Shown: positions 8,301 through 16,627, numbered from the stretch's first letter. The stretch: 64,000 nucleotides of DNA from Rothia kristinae NBRC 15354 (GCF_001570865.1 NZ_BCSM01000013.1:17288-81287), one strand, 5' to 3'. Made by a program: numbers and translations. Notes: generated by a model not told the origin, from the sequence alone.

Positions 8301-8558
8301 TCATCGGTACACCTCTCGGCGGTGCCCGACCCTGAGAACGAGGATCACGAGTTCTTCATCGTAGGTGTCATAGATGATGCGATAGTCACCCACGCGTATG
8401 CGGAACGCACCGCCTCCACCCTTCAGCTGGATATATCCGAGAGGACGTGGCTCATCGGCCAAGGAATCGATCGCCGCGAGCACCCGGCGAGCCGCCGGCC
8501 GATCGAGCTTCCAGATCGATTTCGCCGCTGATGGTACGTAGTTGATCGCGTAGGCCAT
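8301..8558 (-). CDS. RelE/ParE-family toxin
   Basis: 85-residue toxin of the RelE superfamily, which cleaves mRNA at the ribosome. The sequence shows an early Arg-rich helix (RPAARRVLAAIDSLA), then LKGGGGAFRIRVGDYRIIYDT, the central strands typical of RelE/YoeB/ParE folds, and VLRVGHRREVYR at the C-terminus, with the Arg, His and Tyr expected near the active site. It starts 9 nt after the antitoxin stop, the standard antitoxin-first order. Plus-strand frames across this locus are shadows. Confidence 0.92.
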   Translation of the reverse strand: MAYAINYVPSAAKSIWKLDRPAARRVLAAIDSLADEPRPLGYIQLKGGGGAFRIRVGDYRIIYDTYDEELVILVLRVGHRREVYR

Positions 8559-8567
8559 CGAAGAGAC

Positions 8568-8813
8568 TCAGAGATCGAGCTCGCGCAGGAGCTCCTCGTG
8601 GGAGATGCGCGCCGTCTCCTTACGCGCCTGCGCTGCGGCACGGATGTCCGCCTGATCTTCCAGGGCCCGTATCGCGCGGTCATAGAACTCCGGGGAGACG
8701 ACCACCGCGCGGCGCCCTGCCCCGCGGGAGGTGATCTCGACAGGCTCACGCTGAGCCGCGGCGATGTAGTCACTCTGCTGACTCCGGAACTGAGACAAGG
8801 TCACTGACGTCAT
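8568..8813 (-). CDS. Phd/YefM-family antitoxin
   Basis: 81-residue antitoxin. The N-terminal half (MTSVTLSQFRSQQSDYIAAA, then EPVEITSRG and AVVVSP) is the Phd/YefM DNA-binding and dimerisation fold; the C-terminal half is an acidic helical segment (ARISHEELLRELDL) expected to wrap and neutralise the RelE-type toxin encoded immediately downstream. Such antitoxins repress their own operon together with the toxin; a palindromic TGTACA-type site lies directly upstream, supporting autoregulation here. Confidence 0.92.
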   Translation of the reverse strand: MTSVTLSQFRSQQSDYIAAAQREPVEITSRGAGRRAVVVSPEFYDRAIRALEDQADIRAAAQARKETARISHEELLRELDL

Positions 8814-8820
8814 AATCAGA

Positions 8821-8840
8821 ATCGTACAACTTGTACATGT
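8821..8840 (-). promoter_or_regulatory. Probable operator of the Phd/RelE-type operon
   Basis: A perfect 13-nt palindrome GTACAACTTGTAC (8824-8836) lies 10 nt upstream of the antitoxin start and overlaps a TGTACA hexamer (8832-8837). Known YefM operators contain paired palindromes with TGTACA cores; here two such cores (one as CGTACA, 8823-8828) sit 9 bp apart. Binding by the antitoxin is inferred from this match. Confidence 0.65.
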
Positions 8841-8889
8841 TGCACTCCAGGGGTCGGAAGGACGACGTCGTGCCCCTCCGCGAAGGTCG

Positions 8890-9897
8890 CTACCCCACCA
8901 GCCCGTGGTCCAGGAGGTAGTCGGCGGCGTCGAAGACGGTGTCCTCCACGGGGCGGGGCTGCCACCCGAGGAGGCGGGATGCCTTGGTCGCGTCGTAGGT
9001 CGGCTGCGGGCCGATCAGCGTGTTCATCACCGCCATGGTCGGGCTGAGGCGGGCGCCGAGCCGGATGACGACGTCGGGGATCGTCATCGTCCTGACCCTC
9101 CGGCCCTGCTCGCCGAGACTGTCCTTGAGTAGGCGGGCCATCCGCGGCATCGTGATCCGCCCGGGCTGGGCGAGGAACCGCTGCCCGTCGGCCTGCTCGT
9201 CGGCCATGGCCAAGAGGTGCAGGGCGGCGAGGTCGCGGACGTCGACGGCGTGGTAGGTGGCCTTGGGGCTGGGTGCCCCGCGCAGGATGCTGGTGAACAG
9301 CCGGTCCGTGCTCGATCCGCGCCCGCCCATGAACGGCCCGAGGATCGCCCCCGGCAGGATCGTGGTGAGGGTCGTCGTCGACTGCCGTGCGATGATCTGC
9401 CAGGCCGACTTCTCGGCGACGACCTTCGATCGCATGTACTGGGTGATGCGCCGGTCCTGCGGGTCGGTCCAGTAGGTCTCGTCGATGGTCCGCCCGAGGT
9501 CGGCGCGGCTGGGGTAGGCCGCCGCGGCCGAGGAGGTCATGACGACCTTGTCCACCCCGGCGGCGATCGCGGCGTCCAGGACGTGGCGGGTTCCGGCCTC
9601 GGCCATCGGCACGAGGCTCGGGTCCTGGTGATTCTCGCCGCTCAGCGGGGAGGCGGTGTGCAGGACGACGTCGGCCCCCTCGACGGCTTCGGCCCAGCCG
9701 GCGGCCGACCCGAGATCCGCGGTGGCGAAGGAGAGCTTCTCCGTGCTCATCCCTTCCTCGGCCAGCATCTTCACCACGGCCTGCCCCTTGGCCTCCTGCC
9801 GGACGGTCGCGCGGACGGTGTGGCCCTGGTCGAGCAGCAGGCGGATGGTCCATCCGGCGAGGAAGCCGGTGCCTCCGGTGACGACGACGACGCTCAT
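8890..9897 (-). CDS. NAD-dependent epimerase/dehydratase, dihydroflavonol-reductase-like
   Basis: 335-residue extended short-chain dehydrogenase. VVVVTGGTGFLAGWTIRLLL at the N-terminus is the Rossmann TGxxGxxG nucleotide site, and VLHTASPLSG and VMTSSAAAAYP fit the mid-domain. The catalytic YxxxK is seen as YMRSKVVAEKSAW. This pattern is closest to DFR/cinnamoyl-CoA-reductase-like enzymes reducing carbonyls with NAD(P)H; the substrate is unknown. It lies 29 nt downstream of a truncated esterase on the same strand, which may once have been its operon partner. It could be part of the acquired segment extending from the recombinase remnant. Confidence 0.85.
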   Translation of the reverse strand: MSVVVVTGGTGFLAGWTIRLLLDQGHTVRATVRQEAKGQAVVKMLAEEGMSTEKLSFATADLGSAAGWAEAVEGADVVLHTASPLSGENHQDPSLVPMAEAGTRHVLDAAIAAGVDKVVMTSSAAAAYPSRADLGRTIDETYWTDPQDRRITQYMRSKVVAEKSAWQIIARQSTTTLTTILPGAILGPFMGGRGSSTDRLFTSILRGAPSPKATYHAVDVRDLAALHLLAMADEQADGQRFLAQPGRITMPRMARLLKDSLGEQGRRVRTMTIPDVVIRLGARLSPTMAVMNTLIGPQPTYDATKASRLLGWQPRPVEDTVFDAADYLLDHGLVG

Positions 9898-9926
9898 GGT
9901 GCGGTTCTCCTGACGTTAGGGGGTTC

Positions 9927-10460
9927 TCAGCGCTCGGACGCCGGGGTCTGGAGGTGCCGGGCGAGCCAGGTCTCAGCCGCGGCGAGGTAGGCCTTGGCGA
10001 CCGGGGTCCGGCCGAGGAAAGACTCGAAGGCGTGCGGGGCGCCGGGGACGACCTCGAGGACGGTCGGCACGCCCGCGTCGACCAGCCGCTCGGCGTAGCG
10101 GCGGTCCTCCTCGTAGAACAGCTCGATGTCCCCGACGCCGATCCAGGTGGGCGGCAGACCCGTCAAGTCCTCCCGGCGGGCGGGCACCGCGTAATCGGGC
10201 CCGGACTCCCCGCCGGGTTCCCGCCCGAGGTAGGCCGACCAGCCGACGGCGTTGGAGGTGTTGTTCCACAGGTAGTGCCGGATGGCGTCGAGGGAGCGGT
10301 CCGCGGCGGTGCGGTCATCGAGCATCGGGCAAAACAGCCACTGCGCCGCGGGCTGCTGGCCGCCGTCGTCGTGGATGCGCTGCACCAGCGCTGCGGCCAG
10401 TCCCCCGCCGGCGCTCTGCCCGGCGACGGCCAGACGGGTCGGGTCGACGTCGGACCGCGC
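9927..10460 (-). pseudogene. 5'-truncated alpha/beta hydrolase (HSL/acetyl-esterase type)
   Basis: Remnant of a hormone-sensitive-lipase-type esterase. In frame, from the 10460 side, one reads VDPTRLAVAGQSAGGGLAAA, the GxSxG nucleophile elbow, then PPTWIGVGDIELFYEE (acid residue) and VPGAPHAFESF (catalytic His). The N-terminal half with the HGGG oxyanion motif is missing: at about 10460 the sequence switches, in another frame, to serine-recombinase code. An internal GTG at 10385 could start a 152-residue polypeptide, but it would lack the nucleophile and is presumably inactive. The break looks like the scar of an insertion or excision. Confidence 0.8.
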
Positions 10461-10648
10461 TGCTTGGAGGCCGACTCACCGTCGTCGAAGTATTCGTCGT
10501 ACACGTTCCACCCGCGACGCTTGGCGAGCTCACGAAGGCGCGGGAGCTGCCGGTCGATGCCCCTCGGATCGGCCTTGGACTGGCGGGCGTAGAGAGCGAC
10601 AGACCGCGGTCCCTGATCGGCGTCGAGCTGAGAGATGAGCATCCACAT
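10461..10648 (-). pseudogene. N-terminal remnant of a serine recombinase
   Basis: About 60 residues of a resolvase/invertase-family catalytic domain: VALYARQSKADPRGIDRQLP contains the YxRxS nucleophile region, followed by LRELAKRRGWNVYDEYFDDG and ESASK, the usual helix and strand of large serine recombinases. The similarity stops abruptly near 10461, where out-of-frame esterase sequence begins, so more than 80% of the protein is gone. It lies 50 nt beyond the last gene of the restriction island and is the best sign that this island arrived on a mobile element. Confidence 0.75.
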
Positions 10649-10698
10649 GAGCGTACGTCAGATGGTGGTTCAAGGCCCGGGGGCTGAGCTTCGCCAGC

Positions 10699-11841
10699 TC
10701 ACGACTCAGGTCGAGGAGCTCTCCCCTTGTCGTAGTGCCCTGTGGGAAGGCGGTCGGCGTAGCCAATGAGACTGGTCACGAGCATGAGGACCTGAACACA
10801 ATTGCGCTTGCTGAACTGTCGCGGTGAGACCCCGTGAACGCTCGCATGACGCGAGTAGTAGTTGGGCACCCTGTCGCCGTTCTGCGCCCAGAACTGTTCG
10901 TGGGCGTTCCAGATCGGAAGCCACACGAATGCGTCACGTACGTTCATCTCGTCGATCGCGTCTGGGACCTCGGCTCCCTTCTTGCGATTGGTGATCGCTC
11001 GCCGGATCCTGACATCAGGGTGGAAGCGAGGGATGAGCGAGTCCAGCGTCACGGTGAAGAGCGCTTGGGCAGAACGGTGATGTCCGGCTCTCATCGCCCC
11101 GATTCCATCCAGGACGAAGGCCACCTCGGCGGTCACCGTCTCAGAGGTCACGCCTTCCAACACGGTGGCGCAGTCCTCGACGATCGTCCAGTAGCACTCG
11201 CCGAGGACGCGCCGACGTGCGGCGCGATCTTCGGCCCGGAGCAGTCGCAGTGCCGTTCGTCCCCGTGGGACGAGGTATAGGGCGATGCCTTCCTCCTCGA
11301 GGAAGGTTCTCACCTGACTGACGCTGATCTGGCCCGTGTAGTCACGCAGGTTCGGGGGTAGGAGGAAGCGGCTGAACCCACGCAGCAGATTGGAGTCCAG
11401 TGGTCCTAGCGAGATCCTCAGCCCGGTGAGGAGGGCACGCTGCTGCTCCTGAACGGCTTTGAATGTGGACGCGAACCCGGAGTTAGACCAGAGCCCCCCG
11501 TCGATGGTGAACCGAGGAAGCGATTCATAGATCGCCGCCATGTGGGCACGCCACGTGGCGTTGAACGGCTCCAAGATCCGAGACATTGAGGTGCCCAAGT
11601 CAAGCACCTGCCCCCGCATCGACTCGCGTAGTGACTCGAGAGTCCGAGCCAAGGGGCTGTTCGCGCCGGTCAACGACCCTGTGAAACCGGTCGGCAACCC
11701 GGTACCCAGACGCTCCGTGAGGCGTTCCCAGTCCAGCGGAGCAACGTCCTCAGGGGTCGGCTCGCTCGACGCGTCCTCGTCTACCGGTTCGTCGTCAGGT
11801 GTGTCGTCGGGCTCCGCACCACCCTCTCCACCGTCCGTCAT
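10699..11841 (-). CDS. HEPN-like protein of the restriction island
   Basis: 380-residue protein of unrecognised family. Residues 1-35 are acidic and low in complexity; the middle is helical. Near the C-terminus PNYYSRHASVHGVSP contains R331-x4-H336, the R-x4-6-H pattern of HEPN ribonucleases, and resembles the NRHxxxHG form found in many HEPN and abortive-infection proteins; a helix rich in Leu follows (VLMLVTSLIGYADRL). A role in RNA cleavage during phage defence is inferred from motif and context. Its ATG overlaps the stop of the upstream HEPN gene (ATGA, 11838-11841), so it is translationally coupled. Codon use is less GC-rich than in housekeeping neighbours. Confidence 0.6.
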   Translation of the reverse strand: MTDGGEGGAEPDDTPDDEPVDEDASSEPTPEDVAPLDWERLTERLGTGLPTGFTGSLTGANSPLARTLESLRESMRGQVLDLGTSMSRILEPFNATWRAHMAAIYESLPRFTIDGGLWSNSGFASTFKAVQEQQRALLTGLRISLGPLDSNLLRGFSRFLLPPNLRDYTGQISVSQVRTFLEEEGIALYLVPRGRTALRLLRAEDRAARRRVLGECYWTIVEDCATVLEGVTSETVTAEVAFVLDGIGAMRAGHHRSAQALFTVTLDSLIPRFHPDVRIRRAITNRKKGAEVPDAIDEMNVRDAFVWLPIWNAHEQFWAQNGDRVPNYYSRHASVHGVSPRQFSKRNCVQVLMLVTSLIGYADRLPTGHYDKGRAPRPES

Positions 11842-12665
11842 GGTGTCCTCGCACCTCTTTGCGCCTGGTCCAGACGACGGTGGACCATCGAGATCATGGT
11901 CAGCACTTCGAGCAGCTCAGCCTCGCTGATCAAGCGGTTCAAGCGGGGGTCATGCGCTGTCGGATTCCGGTACAGCCCGTTGAGTTCCTTGATGAGGTTG
12001 GCGAGCCCAGTCTGCTCATCGCGCTCGGTCTGGGTCGTCAGCGAGTTGATCGCCAGCAACGGGACGCCTGACCTCCCTAGTGCCAGCGCCGTGTCCACGA
12101 GCGACGCACCGTCGCCTTGAGCCCCGGTGAGAGTCCGCAGGCGGTCGAAGACGCTCTTGGTCGCTTCGAGGCAGGCATGGAAGTGGTCCTTCTTGAGCAC
12201 CTCGACCGAGCAGTACCGCAGGACGTCGGGGTGGGTGTTGCGCCGGCGCAGCTCATCGCGGATCGACGTGGCGACGCGTGACGCCTCATCGAGCGTCTGA
12301 GCCGTCGCCCCCTTGGCGACCTTCCCCGCGTCGTTGACACGCAACCCGACGAACGCCAGATGCTCATTGAGCCGGTCCTGGCGCAAAGTGAAGAGCTCAG
12401 GACGCTCCCGATAGCGCACCGGCTCCATAGCGTGGACGATGAAGGTGATGATGCGCTTCGGGCTCTGGTCGAGGTTCTGGCGGTCGACGAAGGCCACGGT
12501 CAGGCGGTTCCTCTTGGACGCCAACGGGGTCGGGTCCGCCATCCTCAACCGGGCGAGCAGGGCACCGATCTCGGTACCCGTGAGGCCGGTCGTGGTGTCA
12601 CCGAGCACGCCAGCAACGGCTTCGAGAGCGGCGTACGACCAGGGAGGCAACGGCGAGGCAGTCAT
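11838..12665 (-). CDS. TIGR02391-like (Ymh) HEPN protein
   Basis: 275-residue protein resembling the TIGR02391/Ymh family often found beside restriction systems. The C-terminal segment GLYRNPTAHDPR, with R233-x4-H238, is the family's HEPN ribonuclease-type motif; it is followed by a helical region ending LEVLTMISMVHRRLDQA. The N-terminal half (HFHACLEATKSVFDRLRTLT at about 161-180) is helical and typical of the family. The likely activity is RNA cleavage or toxin-like growth arrest, not demonstrated. It starts 9 nt after the specificity-subunit stop and overlaps the next HEPN-like gene by 4 nt, so it belongs to one operon with the restriction genes. Confidence 0.7.
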   Translation of the reverse strand: MTASPLPPWSYAALEAVAGVLGDTTTGLTGTEIGALLARLRMADPTPLASKRNRLTVAFVDRQNLDQSPKRIITFIVHAMEPVRYRERPELFTLRQDRLNEHLAFVGLRVNDAGKVAKGATAQTLDEASRVATSIRDELRRRNTHPDVLRYCSVEVLKKDHFHACLEATKSVFDRLRTLTGAQGDGASLVDTALALGRSGVPLLAINSLTTQTERDEQTGLANLIKELNGLYRNPTAHDPRLNRLISEAELLEVLTMISMVHRRLDQAQRGARTP

Positions 12666-12674
12666 GGCAAGCCG

Positions 12675-13661
12675 TCAGGGGGTCTCGATGACTTGCTCAG
12701 CTGTCACCGCCGCTGAGAATGGCAGCCCCCGCATGAACTGGTCCATATAGACCCAGTCCGGCTCACCGGACGTTGTTGCTGGAAGCCGAATTTCCGTCTC
12801 CTTCATATGGGCAATGCTCCACTTTCGTCCATAGGAGTAACGGAACCTTTCCAGCATGACAACTGCGCACACGAACAACCCTTCAGTCGTGGATAGCGAC
12901 CCCTTCTTAGCCGACCAGACACGGACGTCATCTGTCGCGAAGTATGGCGACGGCTGGTAGAAAGCGGTACCAACGGATCCGTTACGTGCCACCGAGATCG
13001 TGCCACCCGGGAAGTTGGGCTGAAGGTCAAGGTAACGAGAAATCCCATTGTTCTTCGCGGATGACGTCACTTGGGGTGTTGATCCCGACACCTTCTGCGC
13101 TGTAGGGACGTACTTACCGGCCGCGATATCGAAGATGTCTCGAACTCTATACACGCGCCACGCGTCGGTGCCACCGAGTGCTACCTCAGGACCTGCGGGA
13201 CGTGCTAGGCCGTCGTGTGTCGGAATCTGCGTAGTCGCGACCCAATCAGGCACCCGGTCCGGTACGATGATCGACCCTAAAGTCCGGTTCGCTTCTCGCC
13301 CGAAGGCGCTGTATCGAAAGGCATTCGCCCGGATACACATGGCGTAATAGAGCCGGTGATTCAATGACATGGTGGGATCTCGTGGTGCCAGCACCGCGAC
13401 GTTCTGCGCCGTGTAGAACGGCAGTTGCTGAACATACGAGGACAGCAGGCGGGAGCCACCGAGCGCCACCGTGATTAGGCCCGCGGGATACGGATCGATG
13501 CCGGAGACCCGTTCCACGTAGCCAGCCACACCAGAGCGGCCGTTCAAGCCACCGATACGGCCGACAAAAGCGACACCCTTCAAGCGATGTGTGCTCACCA
13601 TCTTGTTCATGTCAAGCTTGTTGCCGTAGGCAACAGCGAACAAGTCGTTGAGCGTAGTCAC
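12675..13661 (-). CDS. Type I/BcgI-type specificity subunit
   Basis: 328-residue DNA-recognition protein with two similar halves, as in HsdS and BcgI-B. The first half begins LNDLFAVAYGNKLDMNKM and contains RSGVAGYVERVSG; the second has IFDIAAGKYVPTAQK followed by SAKNNGISRYLD. Each half looks like a target-recognition domain reading part of a bipartite site. The length is near the 341 residues I recall for BcgI-B. Its ATG overlaps the stop of the restriction-modification gene (13658-13661), and it is followed 9 nt later by the Ymh-like gene. The recognition sequence cannot be derived from sequence alone. Confidence 0.8.
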   Translation of the reverse strand: MTTLNDLFAVAYGNKLDMNKMVSTHRLKGVAFVGRIGGLNGRSGVAGYVERVSGIDPYPAGLITVALGGSRLLSSYVQQLPFYTAQNVAVLAPRDPTMSLNHRLYYAMCIRANAFRYSAFGREANRTLGSIIVPDRVPDWVATTQIPTHDGLARPAGPEVALGGTDAWRVYRVRDIFDIAAGKYVPTAQKVSGSTPQVTSSAKNNGISRYLDLQPNFPGGTISVARNGSVGTAFYQPSPYFATDDVRVWSAKKGSLSTTEGLFVCAVVMLERFRYSYGRKWSIAHMKETEIRLPATTSGEPDWVYMDQFMRGLPFSAAVTAEQVIETP

Positions 13662-15514
13662 TCCTCGCCTCCCTCTCCGCTACTAGAAGTCAAAGAGAAC
13701 ACCGCGTAATCGAGGAGTACCCGCTCGAAGTCTGCCCTACCCAAGGTGGAGTAGTCGGTCTCCATGTAGGCCTCAGCAACCCATTCATCATCGCTGGTGA
13801 CCTTGTGCATGACGGCCTCGCCCGCCTTCACCTCACGGTTGCGGAACATCTCGACCCAGTGGTCACGTGTCTGCGGCCACGTGTGGTCACGATCAACTCG
13901 CCCCAAGTTCTTGACCTTCACGAACGTGTCGTCGCGCCAGTAACCGAACCAGGTCTTCCTGTCTGACTTGGCATGGGGAACACCCGCGGTGAAGACCATG
14001 ATGCAGGTGATGACGCCGACCGGGTAGAAGACCTCCGGCGGCATTGACATGACCGCCTCGAGCGTGTGCTTCTTGAGCAGGTTGTTCTTGTGAGCACTCG
14101 GTGCGGTCGCGCAGGAGACAGGGACGATGGCGATGCCGGTGCCTCCCTGCTGGAGGCTGTCGAGCATCTGCTCGACGAATCGGAGCTCGTGCAGGTCCTC
14201 CTTGGACTTGGCGTACGGCGGGTTGATCATCCCGATGTTCGCCCGGTGCTTCTTGGCCTCCTTAGCGATGGCTGTGTCGAAGCAGGATCCTTGGTAGAGA
14301 TTCGCCTTCCCATCACCACGGAGGATCATGTTCGACGCCCCGAGCGCGTACATGCTGGGGTTCTGCTCGACACCGATCAGCCGATGCTTCTTGATGTCCT
14401 CGACCTGACCGGCAGTCACGGCCGTCTTGATCATCTGGGACATGGCGGATACCAGGAATCCACCGGTGCCCGCGCAGATGTCCAAGACCTTGTCGTCCTT
14501 GGAGACGTTGGCGATCAGGCTGAACAGCTCTGTCACGTGGCGAGGAGTGAGGACAATCCCCAGCCCCTTTCCGTCGCCACCGGTGTACTTCAGGAACTCG
14601 CCGTAGAACGCGCCCACGACGTCGAAGTCGTGGTACACGGTCAGGAACGGCATGACTTTCTCAGCAAGCATCTTGACGATCTCGTGCAGCAGGCCCTTGG
14701 GATATCCCTTGGTCGGCTTGCGCAGCTCCGGGTGCACCTGGATACCGGTGAACGGCTGGGTCATGTTCTCGAGCTTCGCGACCGGCAACTGCGCCTCGTC
14801 GATGACCCGCTTGATCGAACGGATCCAGAACTCGGGCAGCTCGGTCGCGAGGTAGAAGCCATAGGTCTGCGCGAAGATCGGGTCCTTGAGTGCGATCAGC
14901 GTCCCGGCGACTGCCAGCGGCTTCTCCTTCTCCTCCAGCTCCGCCTCATCGCGCATGAACTCGTGCATCTCCATCGAGAACGCGATGAGGTCGTGCTCAC
15001 GCTGTCGCTGAACCTGGGGATCGAAGGATGCCGCAGCGATGAGATCGTCGAGCCCGACCATCGAGGTGATCGGGGCTCCTGTTGGCGAGACGAGGGGCTT
15101 CTCCTCGGTAGAGCCCTTCGGGGTCACGAAGAACGACCACTCGTTAGCCCGCGCCGTACCGGAGACGGCGATGGAGATCACCGTGTAGGAGGGCGCGAGG
15201 AACCGTGCGTAGTGAAGAACCCCATCGACCGCATAGTCCCTGGGCACGTCGCGATTGGGCGACTCGTGGTGCCTGACGTCCGCCTTGCACTCGACGAGGA
15301 CGACCATGTCCGGGGTATCGGGTGAGGTGATGATGAACTCGGGATAACCGGCAGCCTTGCCCTTCCCGGACTTCGAGGCCTTGGAAAGACCCTTCCGGAT
15401 CTCCTGCACGACCGACTGCTGCTTCTCGACGATGATGGCGTCGGGGTCGGCGTAGTAGTCCAGGGCCCGCAGGCACTCGTCAACGAGATCTTCGGTGATC
15501 CGCTCATTAGCCAT
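13658..15514 (-). CDS. BcgI-like fused restriction endonuclease/N6-adenine methyltransferase
   Basis: 618-residue polypeptide with nuclease and methylase in one chain. The N-terminus holds a PD-(D/E)xK-type site: GYPEFII (E59) and VLVECKAD (E75-x-K77). A helical linker follows, then an N6-adenine methyltransferase: motif I VLDICAGTGGF at about 344-353 and catalytic NPPYAK at 431-436. This order, and a size close to the 637 residues I recall for BcgI-A, favour a type IIB/IIG enzyme that needs a separate specificity subunit, here encoded by the overlapping next gene. It would methylate host DNA and cut unmodified phage DNA. The ATG at 15514 is only 6 nt after the ychF stop. GC content is visibly lower than in ychF, pointing to acquisition. 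Confidence 0.85.
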   Translation of the reverse strand: MANERITEDLVDECLRALDYYADPDAIIVEKQQSVVQEIRKGLSKASKSGKGKAAGYPEFIITSPDTPDMVVLVECKADVRHHESPNRDVPRDYAVDGVLHYARFLAPSYTVISIAVSGTARANEWSFFVTPKGSTEEKPLVSPTGAPITSMVGLDDLIAAASFDPQVQRQREHDLIAFSMEMHEFMRDEAELEEKEKPLAVAGTLIALKDPIFAQTYGFYLATELPEFWIRSIKRVIDEAQLPVAKLENMTQPFTGIQVHPELRKPTKGYPKGLLHEIVKMLAEKVMPFLTVYHDFDVVGAFYGEFLKYTGGDGKGLGIVLTPRHVTELFSLIANVSKDDKVLDICAGTGGFLVSAMSQMIKTAVTAGQVEDIKKHRLIGVEQNPSMYALGASNMILRGDGKANLYQGSCFDTAIAKEAKKHRANIGMINPPYAKSKEDLHELRFVEQMLDSLQQGGTGIAIVPVSCATAPSAHKNNLLKKHTLEAVMSMPPEVFYPVGVITCIMVFTAGVPHAKSDRKTWFGYWRDDTFVKVKNLGRVDRDHTWPQTRDHWVEMFRNREVKAGEAVMHKVTSDDEWVAEAYMETDYSTLGRADFERVLLDYAVFSLTSSSGEGGEE

Positions 15515-15520
15515 GACGCG

Positions 15521-16627
15521 CTACTTCTTGGTCGCGGTAGACGTTGGTGCAAACCTGAACTCCACCACGTCCCCATCCGCCATCACGTAGTCCTTCCCCT
15601 CCATGCGGACCTTGCCGGCGGCCTTGGCTTCGGCCATGGAACCCAGCTGGTCCAGGTCGGAGAAGGAGACGATCTCGGCCTTGATGAAGCCGCGTTCGAA
15701 GTCGGAGTGGATGACGCCGGCGGCCTGCGGGGCGGTGTCCCCCTGGCGGATGGTCCAGGCGCGGGCCTCCTTGGGGCCTGCGGTCAGGTAGGTCTGCAGC
15801 CCGAGGGTGGAGAAGCCGACGCGGGCCAGCTTATCCAGGCCGGATTCCTCCTGCCCTGACATCTCCAGCATCTCGCGGGCCTCATCCTCGTCCAGCTCCA
15901 CCATGTCCGCCTCGAGCTTGGCGTCCAGGAACACGGCCTCGGCCGGGGCCACCAGCTCGCGCAGCTGCGCCTGCCGCTCCTCGGAGGCCAGCACGGCGTC
16001 GTCGGCGTTGAACACGTAGATGAAGGGCTTGGCGGTCAGCAGGTTCAGCTCCCGCAGCTGGGCGGTGTCCAGCTTGGCGGAGGCCGCCCCCCGGAAGATG
16101 GTCTCCCCGGCCTCCAGCACCTTCTGAGCGGTCTGGTACGCCTCGAGCTGGGCGGGGTCGCCCTTCTTGATCTTGACCTGCTTCTCCAGGCGCGGGATCG
16201 CGTTCTCCAGGGTCTGCAGGTCCGCGAGGATCAGCTCGGTGTTGATGGTCTCCATGTCGCTGGCCGGGTCGATCTTCCCGTCCACGTGCACCACGTCCGG
16301 GTCCTCGAAGGCGCGCACCACCTGGGCGATCGCATCGGCCTCGCGGATGTTCGCCAGGAACTGGTTGCCCAGCCCCTCCCCCTCGGAGGCGCCCTTGACG
16401 ATCCCGGCGATGTCCACGAAGGACACGGTGGCCGGCAGGATCCGCTCCGAGTGGAAGATCTCCGCCAGACGCCCCAGCCGCTCATCCGGCAGGTTCACCA
16501 CGCCCACGTTCGGCTCGATCGTCGCGAACGGGTAGTTCGCGGCGAGCACGGTGTTGCGGGTCAGTGCGTTGAAGAGGGTCGACTTGCCGACGTTGGGCAG
16601 TCCCACGATTCCGATAGTCAGTGCCAC
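15521..16627 (-). CDS. ychF: YchF/OLA1-family P-loop NTPase
   Basis: 368-residue Obg-related ATPase/GTPase that associates with ribosomes and stress responses. G1 is GIVGLPNVGKSTLFNALT, G2/G3 region DIAGIVKGASEGEGLGNQFL, then a coiled-coil insertion and the TGS domain (LQTYLTAGPKEARAWTIRQG to DYVMADGDVVEFRFA). The final ~12 residues (FAPTSTATKK) are longer than the usual VEFRFNV-type end, and the gene stops 6 nt before the restriction operon, so its 3' end may have been altered when the island inserted. Essential-type housekeeping gene; the island may use its promoter. Confidence 0.96.
   Translation of the reverse strand: MALTIGIVGLPNVGKSTLFNALTRNTVLAANYPFATIEPNVGVVNLPDERLGRLAEIFHSERILPATVSFVDIAGIVKGASEGEGLGNQFLANIREADAIAQVVRAFEDPDVVHVDGKIDPASDMETINTELILADLQTLENAIPRLEKQVKIKKGDPAQLEAYQTAQKVLEAGETIFRGAASAKLDTAQLRELNLLTAKPFIYVFNADDAVLASEERQAQLRELVAPAEAVFLDAKLEADMVELDEDEAREMLEMSGQEESGLDKLARVGFSTLGLQTYLTAGPKEARAWTIRQGDTAPQAAGVIHSDFERGFIKAEIVSFSDLDQLGSMAEAKAAGKVRMEGKDYVMADGDVVEFRFAPTSTATKK

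Noticed and set aside
10530..10766. 78-aa minus-strand frame between the HEPN-like gene and the recombinase remnant
   Set aside because: Overlaps both in another frame, with no ribosome site and no recognisable motif.
10699..15514. Classical three-subunit type I restriction system
   Set aside because: No separate HsdR helicase gene is present; nuclease and methylase are in one chain, so a BcgI-like type II arrangement fits better.
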